64,000 nt of DNA from Paraglaciecola sp. MB-3u-78 (GCF_002835935.1 NZ_PJCF01000004.1:868001-932000); one strand, 5' to 3'; counted from the first letter of the stretch, positions 55,880 through 64,000 are shown. The notes: generated by a model from the sequence alone, not told the origin. Numbers and translations are program-made.

Positions 55880-57610
55880 ATGCGCAAATCAATTTTTAAA
55901 CGATTAACTATTTTTAATATCGTTGTTTTAATCCTATTTTTAATGACCAGTTGCCAGAATAACAGTGAATTAACCCAAACTAATGTTACCCCCCCTATAG
56001 AAATTAAAGTGGTCGTCGTCACTATGTTTGAAATTGGTGCGGATGAAGGCGACAAACCCGGTGAATTCCAGCTATGGAAAGCTGGCCAAAAACTTGATAC
56101 CTGTTTACCTTTTGTCGTTTCACATCATGATATTTGTATTAATTCAGAAACGGGCGTAATGGGTATCGTTACAGGTATGGGCACAGCCAAAGCGGCCACA
56201 GCTATTATGGCATTAGGCTTAGATCCTAGATTTGATTTAACCCATGCATATTGGTTAGTGGCAGGAATTGCTGGTTTTGATCCTGCAGATGCATCCATAG
56301 GATCTGCTGCTTGGGCAACATGGTTAGTCGATGGTGATTTGGCCCATCAAATTGATGCCAGAGAAATACCTGATACTTGGTCAACCGGCTACTTTCCGTT
56401 GTTTACTACTGACCCTTTATTGGAAAATCAAACCATAGATCTCAGTAAACTCAATAAACATGGTCAATCTTCAAATGGTGAAGTGTATCAACTCAACCCG
56501 CAACTAACCGATTGGGCATATACACTTACAAAAGATGTAAAATTAAATGATTACCCTGTTATGCAAGCCTTGCGAGATAAATACACCGGTTATCCGAACG
56601 CACAAAAATTACCTTTTGTATTGAAAGGTGAACATTTAGCAGCTTCCACTTTTTGGCATGGGGATTTATTAAATGAGTGGGCGAATAACTGGACCCATTA
56701 TTGGACTGCAGGTCAAGGCAATTTTGTCAGCTCTGGCATGGAAGATACTGGCGCTTACCAGTCAATGATTTACTTAGACAACGCGAATAAAGCGGATAAA
56801 TCTCGTTTTATGGTCGTACGTACTGGCAGTAATTATTCTATGCCACCGCCAGGATTAACAGCGATTGAAAATTTAAAATTAGAAAGTGGTGAAAATGGTT
56901 ATGCTGGAATGCGCTCTGCATTAGAAACTGCCTATCTGGTAGGCAGTAAAGTAGTAGATACTATCGTGGCTAATTGGCCGCAATACAAAAGTATTATGCC
57001 CTACGATGTAAAAGGTGAAGTAACTGATGTTAGTCAGCAGCGACTTACTCAAAACAGCGAAAAATCAACTTCAATTAGTCAGCTATCCAGTACCGCTAAT
57101 AGCGAAAAGATATTGACCGCAGCAGAGTTAGCCAAAGCGTTAAACCTTGAGGCACATGTGGAAGGTGGCTATTTTCGTCAAACGTTTAAAGCGGACCATC
57201 GACCTACTATTGCCACTGAAAATGGCGACCGTGTCACCATGACAAGCATTTATTATCTGCTCAGTGCCAAATCCCCTATTGGTCATTTTCATATGAATCA
57301 ATCAGACATCATGCATTATTTTCATAAAGGTGATCCCATCACCTACTATATGCTGAAAGCCGACGGTAGCTTGCAAAAGACTATATTAGGACCCGACCCC
57401 ACTAAAGGTCATCAAATGCAAATGATGGTAAAAGGGGGCACCTGGAAGGCATCCAAAATGTCTACTGATGGTAAATATGGTTACGGACTCATTGGAGAAG
57501 CCGTAGCACCTGGTTTTGAGTACTCAGATATGCAATTAGGTAAAACCCCTATGTTGTTGCAGCAGTTTCCACTGCATACACAACTCATCAATGAACTGAG
57601 TCGAGAATAG
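55880..57610 (+). CDS. Lipoprotein fusing a purine nucleoside permease (NUP) domain to a DUF985 cupin
   Basis: 576 residues from ATG 55880. Residues 1-27 are a lipoprotein signal (MRKSIFKRLTIFNIVVLILF … lipobox MTSC). Residues about 35-380 match the NUP family, with MGIVTGMGTAKAATAIMALG and YWLVAGIAGFDPADASIGSA, loops that resemble the PNP/MTAN nucleoside-phosphorylase fold; no membrane helices are seen, so 'permease' is a misleading label. Residues about 415-576 are a DUF985/cupin_5 domain (VEGGYFRQTF, MTSIYYLLSAKSPIGHFHMN, YGLIGEAVAPGFEY). A linker rich in Ser/Gln (about 385-412) joins them. It should sit on a membrane facing the periplasm and act on purine nucleosides near the adjacent TonB receptor; the reaction is inferred. 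Confidence 0.85.
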   Translation: MRKSIFKRLTIFNIVVLILFLMTSCQNNSELTQTNVTPPIEIKVVVVTMFEIGADEGDKPGEFQLWKAGQKLDTCLPFVVSHHDICINSETGVMGIVTGMGTAKAATAIMALGLDPRFDLTHAYWLVAGIAGFDPADASIGSAAWATWLVDGDLAHQIDAREIPDTWSTGYFPLFTTDPLLENQTIDLSKLNKHGQSSNGEVYQLNPQLTDWAYTLTKDVKLNDYPVMQALRDKYTGYPNAQKLPFVLKGEHLAASTFWHGDLLNEWANNWTHYWTAGQGNFVSSGMEDTGAYQSMIYLDNANKADKSRFMVVRTGSNYSMPPPGLTAIENLKLESGENGYAGMRSALETAYLVGSKVVDTIVANWPQYKSIMPYDVKGEVTDVSQQRLTQNSEKSTSISQLSSTANSEKILTAAELAKALNLEAHVEGGYFRQTFKADHRPTIATENGDRVTMTSIYYLLSAKSPIGHFHMNQSDIMHYFHKGDPITYYMLKADGSLQKTILGPDPTKGHQMQMMVKGGTWKASKMSTDGKYGYGLIGEAVAPGFEYSDMQLGKTPMLLQQFPLHTQLINELSRE

Positions 57611-57685
57611 GCGCTGAACTTTACTAGGCATCAATACTCTGAAATGAGTACCAGTCATTTCACCCATTTAACGTTGAGAAAAAAC

Positions 57686-57952
57686 ATGAAAATAATATGT
57701 ATTTCAATGACATTAATCTTAGCTTTTGCGGTTACAAGTATTAATGCACAGGAAAGCAAACAGCTCAACTTTATGAGTGAGCAGTTATCAGAGCAGTTAT
57801 TGAATCAAACCGTTGCCCTTAGTGATCCAAAATTAATAAAAGCCCAAGCTAACTTATTACGTAAACACTATGAAGCGTTGGTAAAAACAGGGTTTAGTAA
57901 AGACGAAGCGTTGCAGCTTGTGATTGCCATGGCATCACAAGATAAGGGCTAA
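57686..57952 (+). CDS. Small secreted protein, unknown function
   Basis: 88 residues from ATG 57686; the frame is open 14 codons further upstream. Sec signal peptide MKIICISMTLILAFAVTSIN with cleavage after NA, leaving about 66 mature residues that are helical and charged (QESKQLNFMSEQLSEQLL). No Cys, no known domain. It lies 75 bases after the NUP–cupin gene in the same direction and may be a periplasmic partner. Confidence 0.65.
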   Translation: MKIICISMTLILAFAVTSINAQESKQLNFMSEQLSEQLLNQTVALSDPKLIKAQANLLRKHYEALVKTGFSKDEALQLVIAMASQDKG

Positions 57953-58035
57953 TGTGAGTGGCAAACGAAGCGCACCTCAAAAATGGCTTAATATTTCTAA
58001 ATAGTCATTAAAGTCACCACTCTACAATAACGGTG

Positions 58036-59043
58036 TCAGTAAGCACTTAATTTTTCTAACCAATCCAGTTTGTGTTCTGTAGGCATAAAGCTAGCGTTAA
58101 AACTATTCTTAATTAATTGATATAGCTGATGTTTCTCAATTGGTAAATGGTCAATTATTGCAAAAAAATTATCATTTAAATAACCACCAAAATAACTAGG
58201 ATCATCCGCATTAATTGTAGCCATAAGTCCCAATTCGAGTAATTCCAACACATTATGCTGATGCATATGTTCGAATACTTTTAGCTTTGTATTAGACAGT
58301 GGGCAGACGGTTAAGGGATGTTGTGATTGAATTAAAAAAGCAATTAACTTAGGGTCTTCAATACTACGCACGCCATGATCAATTCGGTGCACATCCAAGG
58401 CTTTAAGCGCGCCCCAAACGTACTCAGCCGGGCCTTCTTCCCCTGCATGGGCCACTCGTTTCAAGCCTAATTCTTGTGCCATTTTAAACACTTGGGTGAA
58501 TTTTTCCGGTGGATTGCCTAATTCACTACTATCAAGTCCTACTGCAGTAATATCGTCTAAATAAGGTCTTGCAGAGTCTAAAGTCTCAATGGCACTTTGT
58601 TCAGTTAAATGCCTCAAGAAAGACATAATCAAAAAACAGGATTGTCCCCATTCTTGCTGCGCTTGTTGGATTGCCCGCTTAAAACCTGGCATAAATATAT
58701 CAAATCCAATACCCCGTTCAGTATGGGTCTGCGGGTCAAACATAATTTCCGCATGTACCACATTATCTTGTTTGCACCTAAGTAAATAATTCCACATCAA
58801 CTGGTAAAAATCGTCTTCATCCTTAAGTACTGAAGCACCAAAGTAGTAAAGATCTAAAAAACTTTGAAGATCTTCAAAGTTATAAGCCTTTTTTACTTCT
58901 TCAATATTTGCATAGGGTAATTTAACCTGATGTTTTCCTGCTAAAGCCATCATTAAGTCTGGTTCTAACGAACCTTCAATGTGTAGGTGTAATTCTACTT
59001 TTGGTAATGCTGCTACCCAATGCTTCAACTCGTTTTTGGTCAT
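58036..59043 (-). CDS. Adenine deaminase (adenosine-deaminase family)
   Basis: 335 residues, COG1816 family. Metal ligands in VELHLHIEGSLEP (His 19 and 21), catalytic HAGEEGPAEYVWGALKALD (about residues 199-217), IDHG (about 221-224) and DDPSYFGGY (about 281-289). Sub-family marks FLDLYYFG, FDPQTHTERG and CPLSNTKLKV match the adenine deaminase branch rather than classical adenosine deaminase. Product hypoxanthine would feed xanthine dehydrogenase. Divergent from the NCS2 permease. Confidence 0.87.
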   Translation of the reverse strand: MTKNELKHWVAALPKVELHLHIEGSLEPDLMMALAGKHQVKLPYANIEEVKKAYNFEDLQSFLDLYYFGASVLKDEDDFYQLMWNYLLRCKQDNVVHAEIMFDPQTHTERGIGFDIFMPGFKRAIQQAQQEWGQSCFLIMSFLRHLTEQSAIETLDSARPYLDDITAVGLDSSELGNPPEKFTQVFKMAQELGLKRVAHAGEEGPAEYVWGALKALDVHRIDHGVRSIEDPKLIAFLIQSQHPLTVCPLSNTKLKVFEHMHQHNVLELLELGLMATINADDPSYFGGYLNDNFFAIIDHLPIEKHQLYQLIKNSFNASFMPTEHKLDWLEKLSAY

Positions 59044-59259
59044 TTTTCCACCTGCTTTATCTATCTTTTACCACGTATGTTTTGTCTTGATTTGCACCAA
59101 AATAAATAACTAAGTTAGATAGTGGTGCAATATCCACGATATTATCTGGATTGAAACAATTTTTTAAATCAAATCAAAGGGCTAAAACACAATTATATTA
59201 TTGTTTTACCACGTTAGATGACATGATAAGTATGTTTACAGCATAAATCAGACTAATGC

Positions 59260-59300
59260 CAGACTATATGGTCAGGTTTTTGCAGACTAATTCTGCAAAA
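59260..59300. promoter_or_regulatory. RutR-like half-conserved site and hairpin upstream of the NCS2 permease
   Basis: CAGACTATATGGTCAG (59260-59275) matches TTGACCANNTGGTCAA at 10 of 14 fixed positions, with an intact TGGTCA half. Next to it TTTTGCAGA-CTAAT-TCTGCAAAA (59278-59300) is a perfect 9-bp palindrome. Both lie in the 312-base divergent gap (59044-59355) of adenine deaminase and NCS2 permease. A weaker candidate than the site at 53229. Confidence 0.4.
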
Positions 59301-59355
59301 TACTCATAATCTCAAAATAAATAAATGATGTCACATCAAAACCAGAGCGATAAAT

Positions 59356-60684
59356 ATGTCTAATTTTCTTGAACACTTTTTTAAACTAAAAGAAAAAGGT
59401 ACCAATCTCAAAACTGAATTTATTGCCGGTTTAACTACTTTTGCAGCTATGTCTTATGTGCTGGTAGTTAATCCTAGTATTCTAGGTGCAGGTGGTATGC
59501 CAATTGAAGGGCTGATCACCGTCACGGCTATAGCTGCGTGTCTGGGTACATTATTAATGGCATTTATGACCAACTACCCCATTGCTATGGCTCCGGGTAT
59601 GGGACTCAATGCCTTCTTCGCCTTTACTATTTGTTTAACCCGAGAAATCCCATGGGACGCAGCCTTAGGAATCGTTTTTTGGAATGGTATTTTATTTTTA
59701 TTATTGTCTGTCACGGGTGTCAGAACCAAAATAGCTGAAGCTATCCCTGCAGCCCTTAAAATTGGTGTGCAGTGCGGTATTGGATTATTTATTGCGTTTA
59801 TTGGTTTGAAAAATGCCGGTTTGGTAGTAGATAACCCTGCTACTTTTGTGTCTATTGGTGACTTATCTGAACCCGCCACTTTATTAGCTTTAGCGGGTAT
59901 CATCTTAACGATTGTATTAGTCATTAGAAAAGTAACCGGTGCTATCCTGATTTCCGTAGTCGTGTTAAGTCTAATAGGTGCATTCATACCTGTTGGCGAT
60001 GGATATTTAACACAACATACAAGCCAGTTTATTGGTCTTCCAGATGATATCAGCAGCACTTTTTTTGCTATGGACATTATGTATCCTATCGAATATTTTG
60101 CTGAAACATGGGATCTTATATTTGCACTATTATTCGTAAATATGTTCGATACCATCGGCACATTAATAGGTGTATCCCGTCGTGCTAACCTGCTAGATGA
60201 GCATGGTAAATTACCAAAAATGGGCAAGGCGATGACGGCAGACGCAGTGGCCAGCGTTATGGGTGCAGCCATAGGTACTTCACCTGTAACGTCTTACGTC
60301 GAATCAGCAGCAGGGGTCTCAGCAGGCGGCAGGACAGGATTGACGTCGGTGTTTGTTGCTCTATGTTTTATTTTGGCCTTATTCCTCACACCACTTATGA
60401 AAGTTATCCCGTTAATGGCAACGACTCCCGCGTTAATCATGGTGGGTATATTGATGATGGATTCATTTAGACAACTCGATTTTGACGATCTAACGTCTTT
60501 GTCCACCGCCACAGTTGCATTATTAGCTATGCCACTCACATTTAGTATTAGCGAAGGCATTGCTCTAGGCTTTATTACTTATGTCGGCATAATGCTAGGT
60601 ACTGGAAGATATAAACAAGTCACCTTAATCACATATATAATGGCAGCGGTATTTGTACTCAGATATGTGTTGGATTTAAAGTAA
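59356..60684 (+). CDS. NCS2-family purine permease (AzgA-like)
   Basis: 442 residues, about 12-14 helices. AzgA-like signatures: TFAAMSYVLVVNPSIL (about residues 26-41), MAPGMGLNAFFAFTI (about 77-91), and the substrate-binding FVNMFDTIGTLIGVSRRANL (about 258-277) and SPVTSYVESAAGVSAGGRTG (about 304-323). Imports adenine, guanine and hypoxanthine by proton symport; it would carry bases released in the periplasm across the inner membrane. Confidence 0.92.
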   Translation: MSNFLEHFFKLKEKGTNLKTEFIAGLTTFAAMSYVLVVNPSILGAGGMPIEGLITVTAIAACLGTLLMAFMTNYPIAMAPGMGLNAFFAFTICLTREIPWDAALGIVFWNGILFLLLSVTGVRTKIAEAIPAALKIGVQCGIGLFIAFIGLKNAGLVVDNPATFVSIGDLSEPATLLALAGIILTIVLVIRKVTGAILISVVVLSLIGAFIPVGDGYLTQHTSQFIGLPDDISSTFFAMDIMYPIEYFAETWDLIFALLFVNMFDTIGTLIGVSRRANLLDEHGKLPKMGKAMTADAVASVMGAAIGTSPVTSYVESAAGVSAGGRTGLTSVFVALCFILALFLTPLMKVIPLMATTPALIMVGILMMDSFRQLDFDDLTSLSTATVALLAMPLTFSISEGIALGFITYVGIMLGTGRYKQVTLITYIMAAVFVLRYVLDLK

Positions 60685-60783
60685 ATTTAACATTTTTTAA
60701 TTATTGAAATTACTTTTCATTGGTTACTTATTATCAATAATTTTATTAAACACTTTCACTCACCCTAAGTTTAAGGACAGCAT

Positions 60784-61166
60784 ATGTATTTTGAAGATTA
60801 TCAACCGGGTCAAACATCTAGGTTTGGCGCTTATCTTGTTACTGAAAGTGAAATAATAGAATTTGCCAGTAAATATGATCCCCAGTACTTTCATTTAGAC
60901 GATGAGGCAGCCAAAAACTCTCTTTTTGGGGGCTTATGTGCCAGTGGATGGCATACTTCGGCCATGTTCATGCGGATGTTAATTGATAATCTACCGGAAG
61001 AACATGGGTCACTTGGCTCACCTGGTATCAACAACCTCAAATGCCTAAACACCAAGTTAAAAATGACAGCGTGATGTGAGATAAACGCCGTAAAAGTCAG
61101 GATTTTACGAAGATAGGATTGTTAGTTTCCAAATCTATAAGGTCCTCTTTGCTCGTTCTGTGGTGA
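60784..61166 (+). pseudogene. Degenerate MaoC-family dehydratase
   Basis: The first frame encodes 96 residues: FEDYQPGQTSRFGAYLVTES, then FASKYDPQYFHLDDEAAKNS and FGGLCASGWHTSAMFMRML, the (R)-hydratase hot-dog motif of MaoC proteins. It then diverges and stops at 61074, short of the usual 150 residues. In another frame the reading continues with KHQVKNDSV, a stop, then DKRRKSQDFTKIGLLVSK to 61166, like the lost C-terminal part with at least two lesions. So this is a decayed gene. The intact ACADs nearby are not its obvious partners. Confidence 0.75.
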
Positions 61167-61201
61167 TACTTCTAAGTTGATAGTCTGCCATATGCCAAAG
61201 C

Positions 61202-62425
61202 TCATTGAATGGCAGATACCTTATCTTCTGCCCAATTCAAAGCGTCTTGAAATAAACGGCAAGATTGTTCGGGGTCTACTTTTATTTGTTTGCAGAAAAG
61301 CTCAATATTTTGCCAATCTGCTTTTTCAAATAATTCACAAAGTTTTAAAAAATATGCAGATTCGCCTTTACGATTGATAATCGCGTCTTTCATATCTTGG
61401 TGCAGAGGTAATTTATCCATCAGTTCTTGTATGTCGCCATCCACCATGGCATCAATTAAGGACAACATACCAATTAAAAATGCAGAGGGCTGAGAATTAG
61501 CAGGCTTAGTTGCATTTACCATTAACTCACAAAAACGCCCTCTAGATAAAGCCATGACAGCCAACGCTTGCGGTTTACCTGTTGAAAATTGAGCGGTAAA
61601 TAATAAACAAATAAAACGTTTTAACTCTTCGAGTCCCAATACTATTACAGCTTGTTTTATACTCTGTATGACAGCATCGCGTTTAAAGATTGGTGATTGT
61701 ACATAACGCAGCAACTTAAAAGACAGGTTGATGTCATCTTCAAATATGGATGTGATCTTTTTAAAATCTAATTCGGGTTTATTGATTTCGGACCACAAAT
61801 GCACCACGGCAATTTGAGACGGGTTAAAGGCAACCGTCTTAATAATTTCAGGCCGACTAAAAAAGTAGCCTTGAAAATATTCACAACCAATACTTAATCC
61901 GTGTTGAAAATCAGCGTAAGTTTCAATCTTTTCTGCCAGTAACTTAATATGAGGAAAAGGTTTTAACGCAGCTATGATTGCTTGAAATTGCGATTCAGAT
62001 GTCAAGGAATAATCGAGTTTTATGATATCTACATAGGGAAAAAAATGTTTCCATGCTGAGTCATGCTCATAATCATCTAACGCAATGGAATAACCTTTAT
62101 CTTTTAAATCAATACAAGCAGCAAGCAGCTTTTTACCAGGTTTGGCGGTTTCGAGAATTTCAACCACAATTTTCTCTTTGTCCAATAACAAAGGATAACC
62201 ATTGATTAAGGAATCATGGGTGAAGTTGATAAAGGCTAAAGAGCCTTGGGTCAAACTTTCTAACCCTAAATTAAACTCTAACCCTTCAATTATTTTTGCA
62301 GTGGCTACGTCTTCTTTAATATTTTTTGGAAATATATTATCTAGACTGTCGCGAAGTAATAATTCATAAGCAAATAATTTTTTAGCTCTATCTAAAATAG
62401 GCTGGCGTGCAACAAAAAATCTCAA
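61202..62425 (-). CDS. EAL–HDOD signalling protein (YuxH-like)
   Basis: 407 residues. An N-terminal degenerate EAL domain begins FVARQPILDRAKKLFAYELL, with ELLLR in place of EAL and few catalytic acids, so it is probably not a c-di-GMP hydrolase. The C-terminal HDOD domain (about residues 205-400) has NLSFKLLRYVQSP and IKQAVIVLGLEELKRFICLL. Such proteins act in signalling/regulation without known enzymatic activity. Monocistronic. Confidence 0.85.
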   Translation of the reverse strand: MRFFVARQPILDRAKKLFAYELLLRDSLDNIFPKNIKEDVATAKIIEGLEFNLGLESLTQGSLAFINFTHDSLINGYPLLLDKEKIVVEILETAKPGKKLLAACIDLKDKGYSIALDDYEHDSAWKHFFPYVDIIKLDYSLTSESQFQAIIAALKPFPHIKLLAEKIETYADFQHGLSIGCEYFQGYFFSRPEIIKTVAFNPSQIAVVHLWSEINKPELDFKKITSIFEDDINLSFKLLRYVQSPIFKRDAVIQSIKQAVIVLGLEELKRFICLLFTAQFSTGKPQALAVMALSRGRFCELMVNATKPANSQPSAFLIGMLSLIDAMVDGDIQELMDKLPLHQDMKDAIINRKGESAYFLKLCELFEKADWQNIELFCKQIKVDPEQSCRLFQDALNWAEDKVSAIQ

Positions 62426-62853
62426 ATTATATCCCCTTTGTTACTACTGCACAAAACCTTTTTCCCTTCAAAATAAGTGACGGTCAATGGTGATTGATAT
62501 TAAGTTAAATATCATTGTAGTGCATAAAATACGACTCAAACGAGATTGAATAAAGGTAGTTTCATAAAACTGAAAAAGTGTTGCTTGTATACTAATCAAG
62601 ATTTGATACTTCATACTTCTCTCATTGTATGTTGCATTAAACCACCCAAAAACTGTCTGAGACAATAATTGAATTGCAATGAACACTAGACGTACGCCGT
62701 TAAAACATAAGTCACTATAACAAATCATTTAGTCTTTTAGTAACATGAATTTCAAGCCACGTTTTTAAAATACAATCACATCTACCACTTCATTTATCTG
62801 AATTCTTTTAATAATTTAGTGAAAGTCTTTTTAGTTCACAACTGACATCAAGA
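62426..62853. other. Gene-free AT-rich stretch
   Basis: 428 bases between the EAL–HDOD and allantoinase genes. A leftward 86-codon frame (62468-62728) is open but has no ribosome site and no family resemblance, so I do not call it. No strong repeats or terminators stand out. Confidence 0.5.
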
Positions 62854-63756
62854 TTACGCAGGAAAATGTGTCTTCCAATGCAACGCAATCTGCTCCCTAG
62901 TGCAACACCACACTTTTTCATGGCTTTGAACATATTCAATAAATCGTTGTAGAGCTGCCATACGCGCAGGGCGTCCAATTATTCGACAATGCAAACCAAT
63001 AGATAACATTTTGGGTGCTGTTTCACCCTCGGCATATAACACATCAAATGCGTCTTTAAGATACTCATAAAACTGTTCGCCACTGTTAAAACCTTGTGGG
63101 GTAGCAAAGCGCATGTCGTTGGTATCCAAGGTGTAAGGCACCATTAATAAAGGTTTAGCGTATTGAGTATCGTAATAGGGTAAGTCGTCTGCATAGGAGT
63201 CGGCGCAGTATAAAATGTCATCTCTATTCGCTAACAATTTCAGGGTGTTAGGACTTGTTCTTCCCGTGTACCATCCCTTGGGTTTACTGCCGGTGATCGC
63301 TTGGTGTAATTGCACTGCAGCATTAATCATTTTCTTTTCTTGAATTTCAGGCATATCTTGATAATGGATCCAGCGCATGGAGTGACTGGCTATTTCCCAG
63401 TTTGCTTCTTTCATAGCGGCGACAGCTTCTGGATTGCGTTGTAGTGCCATAGTCACACCAAATACGGTGATCGGTAAATTGTAACGAACAAACAAGTTAT
63501 AAAGACGCCAAAATCCAGCACGGCTACCGTATTCATACATAGACTCCATGCTTAAATGTCTGTCTGAATAAGCCTGGGCGCCAACTAATTCAGATAAGAA
63601 TACTTCAGATTTTTCATCTCCATGCAATACGCAGTTTTCACCGCCCTCTTCGTAATTAAGCACAAATTGTACGGCTATTTTGGCTTGATTAGGCCATTTA
63701 GGATGTGGAGGATATTGGCCGTAACCTATTAAATCCCTTGGGTAAGCATGTTTCAT
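62854..63756 (-). CDS. puuE: Allantoinase, PuuE type (polysaccharide-deacetylase fold)
   Basis: 300 residues. Opens allantoin to allantoate in purine breakdown. PuuE signatures: PRDLIGYGQYPPHPKWPN (about residues 5-22), NYEEGGENCVLHGD (about 34-47), SMYEYGSRAGFWR (about 71-83), the deacetylase-like ASHSMRWIHY block (about 122-131) and GLHCRIIGRPARM (about 253-265). Unrelated to AllB-type allantoinase. It lies 8 bases after a RutR-like TetR gene in the same direction, so they are probably co-transcribed. Confidence 0.92.
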   Translation of the reverse strand: MKHAYPRDLIGYGQYPPHPKWPNQAKIAVQFVLNYEEGGENCVLHGDEKSEVFLSELVGAQAYSDRHLSMESMYEYGSRAGFWRLYNLFVRYNLPITVFGVTMALQRNPEAVAAMKEANWEIASHSMRWIHYQDMPEIQEKKMINAAVQLHQAITGSKPKGWYTGRTSPNTLKLLANRDDILYCADSYADDLPYYDTQYAKPLLMVPYTLDTNDMRFATPQGFNSGEQFYEYLKDAFDVLYAEGETAPKMLSIGLHCRIIGRPARMAALQRFIEYVQSHEKVWCCTREQIALHWKTHFPA

Positions 63757-63764
63757 CGAGTACC

Positions 63765-64000
63765 TTATTCAAATTCTGTTGGAACAGATAAACCGCAGCC
63801 GGTTAATATTAATTTAACCAAATTATTTGTCGCTTCAGCAAAATCAGTTTGAGTCATGGATTTGCCTCTGAGTTCATTAATTTGTATAGAAAAGTCAGCA
63901 TAATGTTGTGATGTTGCCCAAATATTAAATAACAAATAATGAGGATCGGTTGCGGCTAGTTTGCCTTGGTCAATCCATTGTTTAATCACATCCACCCGGC
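63765..64000 (-). CDS. TetR-family regulator, RutR-like C-terminal domain (5' part cut by window edge)
   Basis: Only the C-terminal 78 residues are in the window. The segment AATDPHYLLFNIWATSQHYA and DFSIQI, then LVKLILTGCG, resembles the RutR/YcdC ligand-binding domain (TetR_C_13-like). E. coli RutR responds to uracil/thymine and controls pyrimidine and purine-related genes. Directly upstream of puuE, it is the natural candidate to regulate this purine region. The DNA-binding half lies beyond 64000. Confidence 0.75.
   Translation of the reverse strand, partial: RVDVIKQWIDQGKLAATDPHYLLFNIWATSQHYADFSIQINELRGKSMTQTDFAEATNNLVKLILTGCGLSVPTEFE

Noticed and set aside
62468-62728. Leftward 86-codon ORF between the EAL–HDOD and allantoinase genes
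   Set aside because: No ribosome site, biased AT-rich composition and no recognisable motif.
1-64000. CRISPR arrays, tRNA or rRNA genes, prophage, or defence islands
   Set aside because: No regularly spaced repeats, cloverleaf-like genes, phage structural genes or defence families were seen.

Overview
This window looks like a chromosomal segment of a marine gammaproteobacterium of the Alteromonadales (Alteromonadaceae/Glaciecola-like). The reasons are an AT-rich base composition, a rhombosortase gene (rrtA), a TonB-dependent receptor, the ybfF–DUF2788–fldA–fur order, and many acyl-CoA dehydrogenase clusters. The genus is inferred from gene content only. No rRNA, tRNA, CRISPR array, prophage or plasmid origin was seen.

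Layout. 0–3.7 kb: a leftward operon moxR – coxE-type VWA gene – RDD membrane gene – xdhC (cut by the window edge), a molybdenum-hydroxylase maturation set. 3.9–6.3 kb: cysK, a small lipoprotein and rhombosortase. 6.3–9.97 kb: two complete insertion sequences with exact target duplications, a single-ORF IS66-type element and an IS1634-type element. The IS1634-type element splits a small lipoprotein gene. 10–17.8 kb: an S9 peptidase, a hydrolase remnant, then SDR, MDR and long acyl-CoA dehydrogenase genes, with a divergent GlxA-type AraC regulator preceded by three similar palindromes. 18–20.4 kb: a lone CBM48 protein beside a DUF3336 patatin. 20.8–26.8 kb: etfBA divergent from etfD–ybfF–DUF2788–fldA–fur. 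27–34.9 kb: a decaying acyl-CoA catabolic cluster. A three-gene IS66 cuts an acyl-CoA dehydrogenase and a GST is frameshifted, while an acyl-CoA ligase and a thiolase-like gene remain open. 35–41 kb: lysoplasmalogenase-like, nitroreductase, MFS, AraC, acyl-CoA dehydrogenase, a nitronate monooxygenase remnant and a HAD phosphatase. 42–45.7 kb: moaA-mobA-moaB-moaC-moaD-moaE behind a structured leader that is probably a Moco riboswitch. 45.9–50.6 kb: a complete glucosylglycerate make-and-break operon (D-glycerate kinase, GPG phosphatase, GpgS, GH13 phosphorylase). 51–64 kb: a purine acquisition and catabolism region.

How it fits together. The right arm holds 8-oxoguanine deaminase, a TonB receptor, a lipoprotein fusing a 'purine nucleoside permease' (NUP) domain to a DUF985 cupin, adenine deaminase, an NCS2 purine permease, PuuE allantoinase and the end of a RutR-like TetR regulator. 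The left arm holds XdhC and MoxR/CoxE-type maturation genes, and the moa cluster supplies molybdopterin, so xanthine dehydrogenase is the expected consumer, though its structural genes lie outside the window. Two RutR-like palindromes lie upstream of the TonB receptor and of the NCS2 permease. The most novel item is the NUP–cupin lipoprotein next to a TonB receptor, a candidate outer-membrane/periplasmic purine nucleoside capture module.

The window also records gene decay. Two IS insertions can be removed computationally to restore intact reading frames. Five further genes are remnants or frameshifted (GST, EF-hand protein, MaoC dehydratase, nitronate monooxygenase, dienelactone-hydrolase-like).
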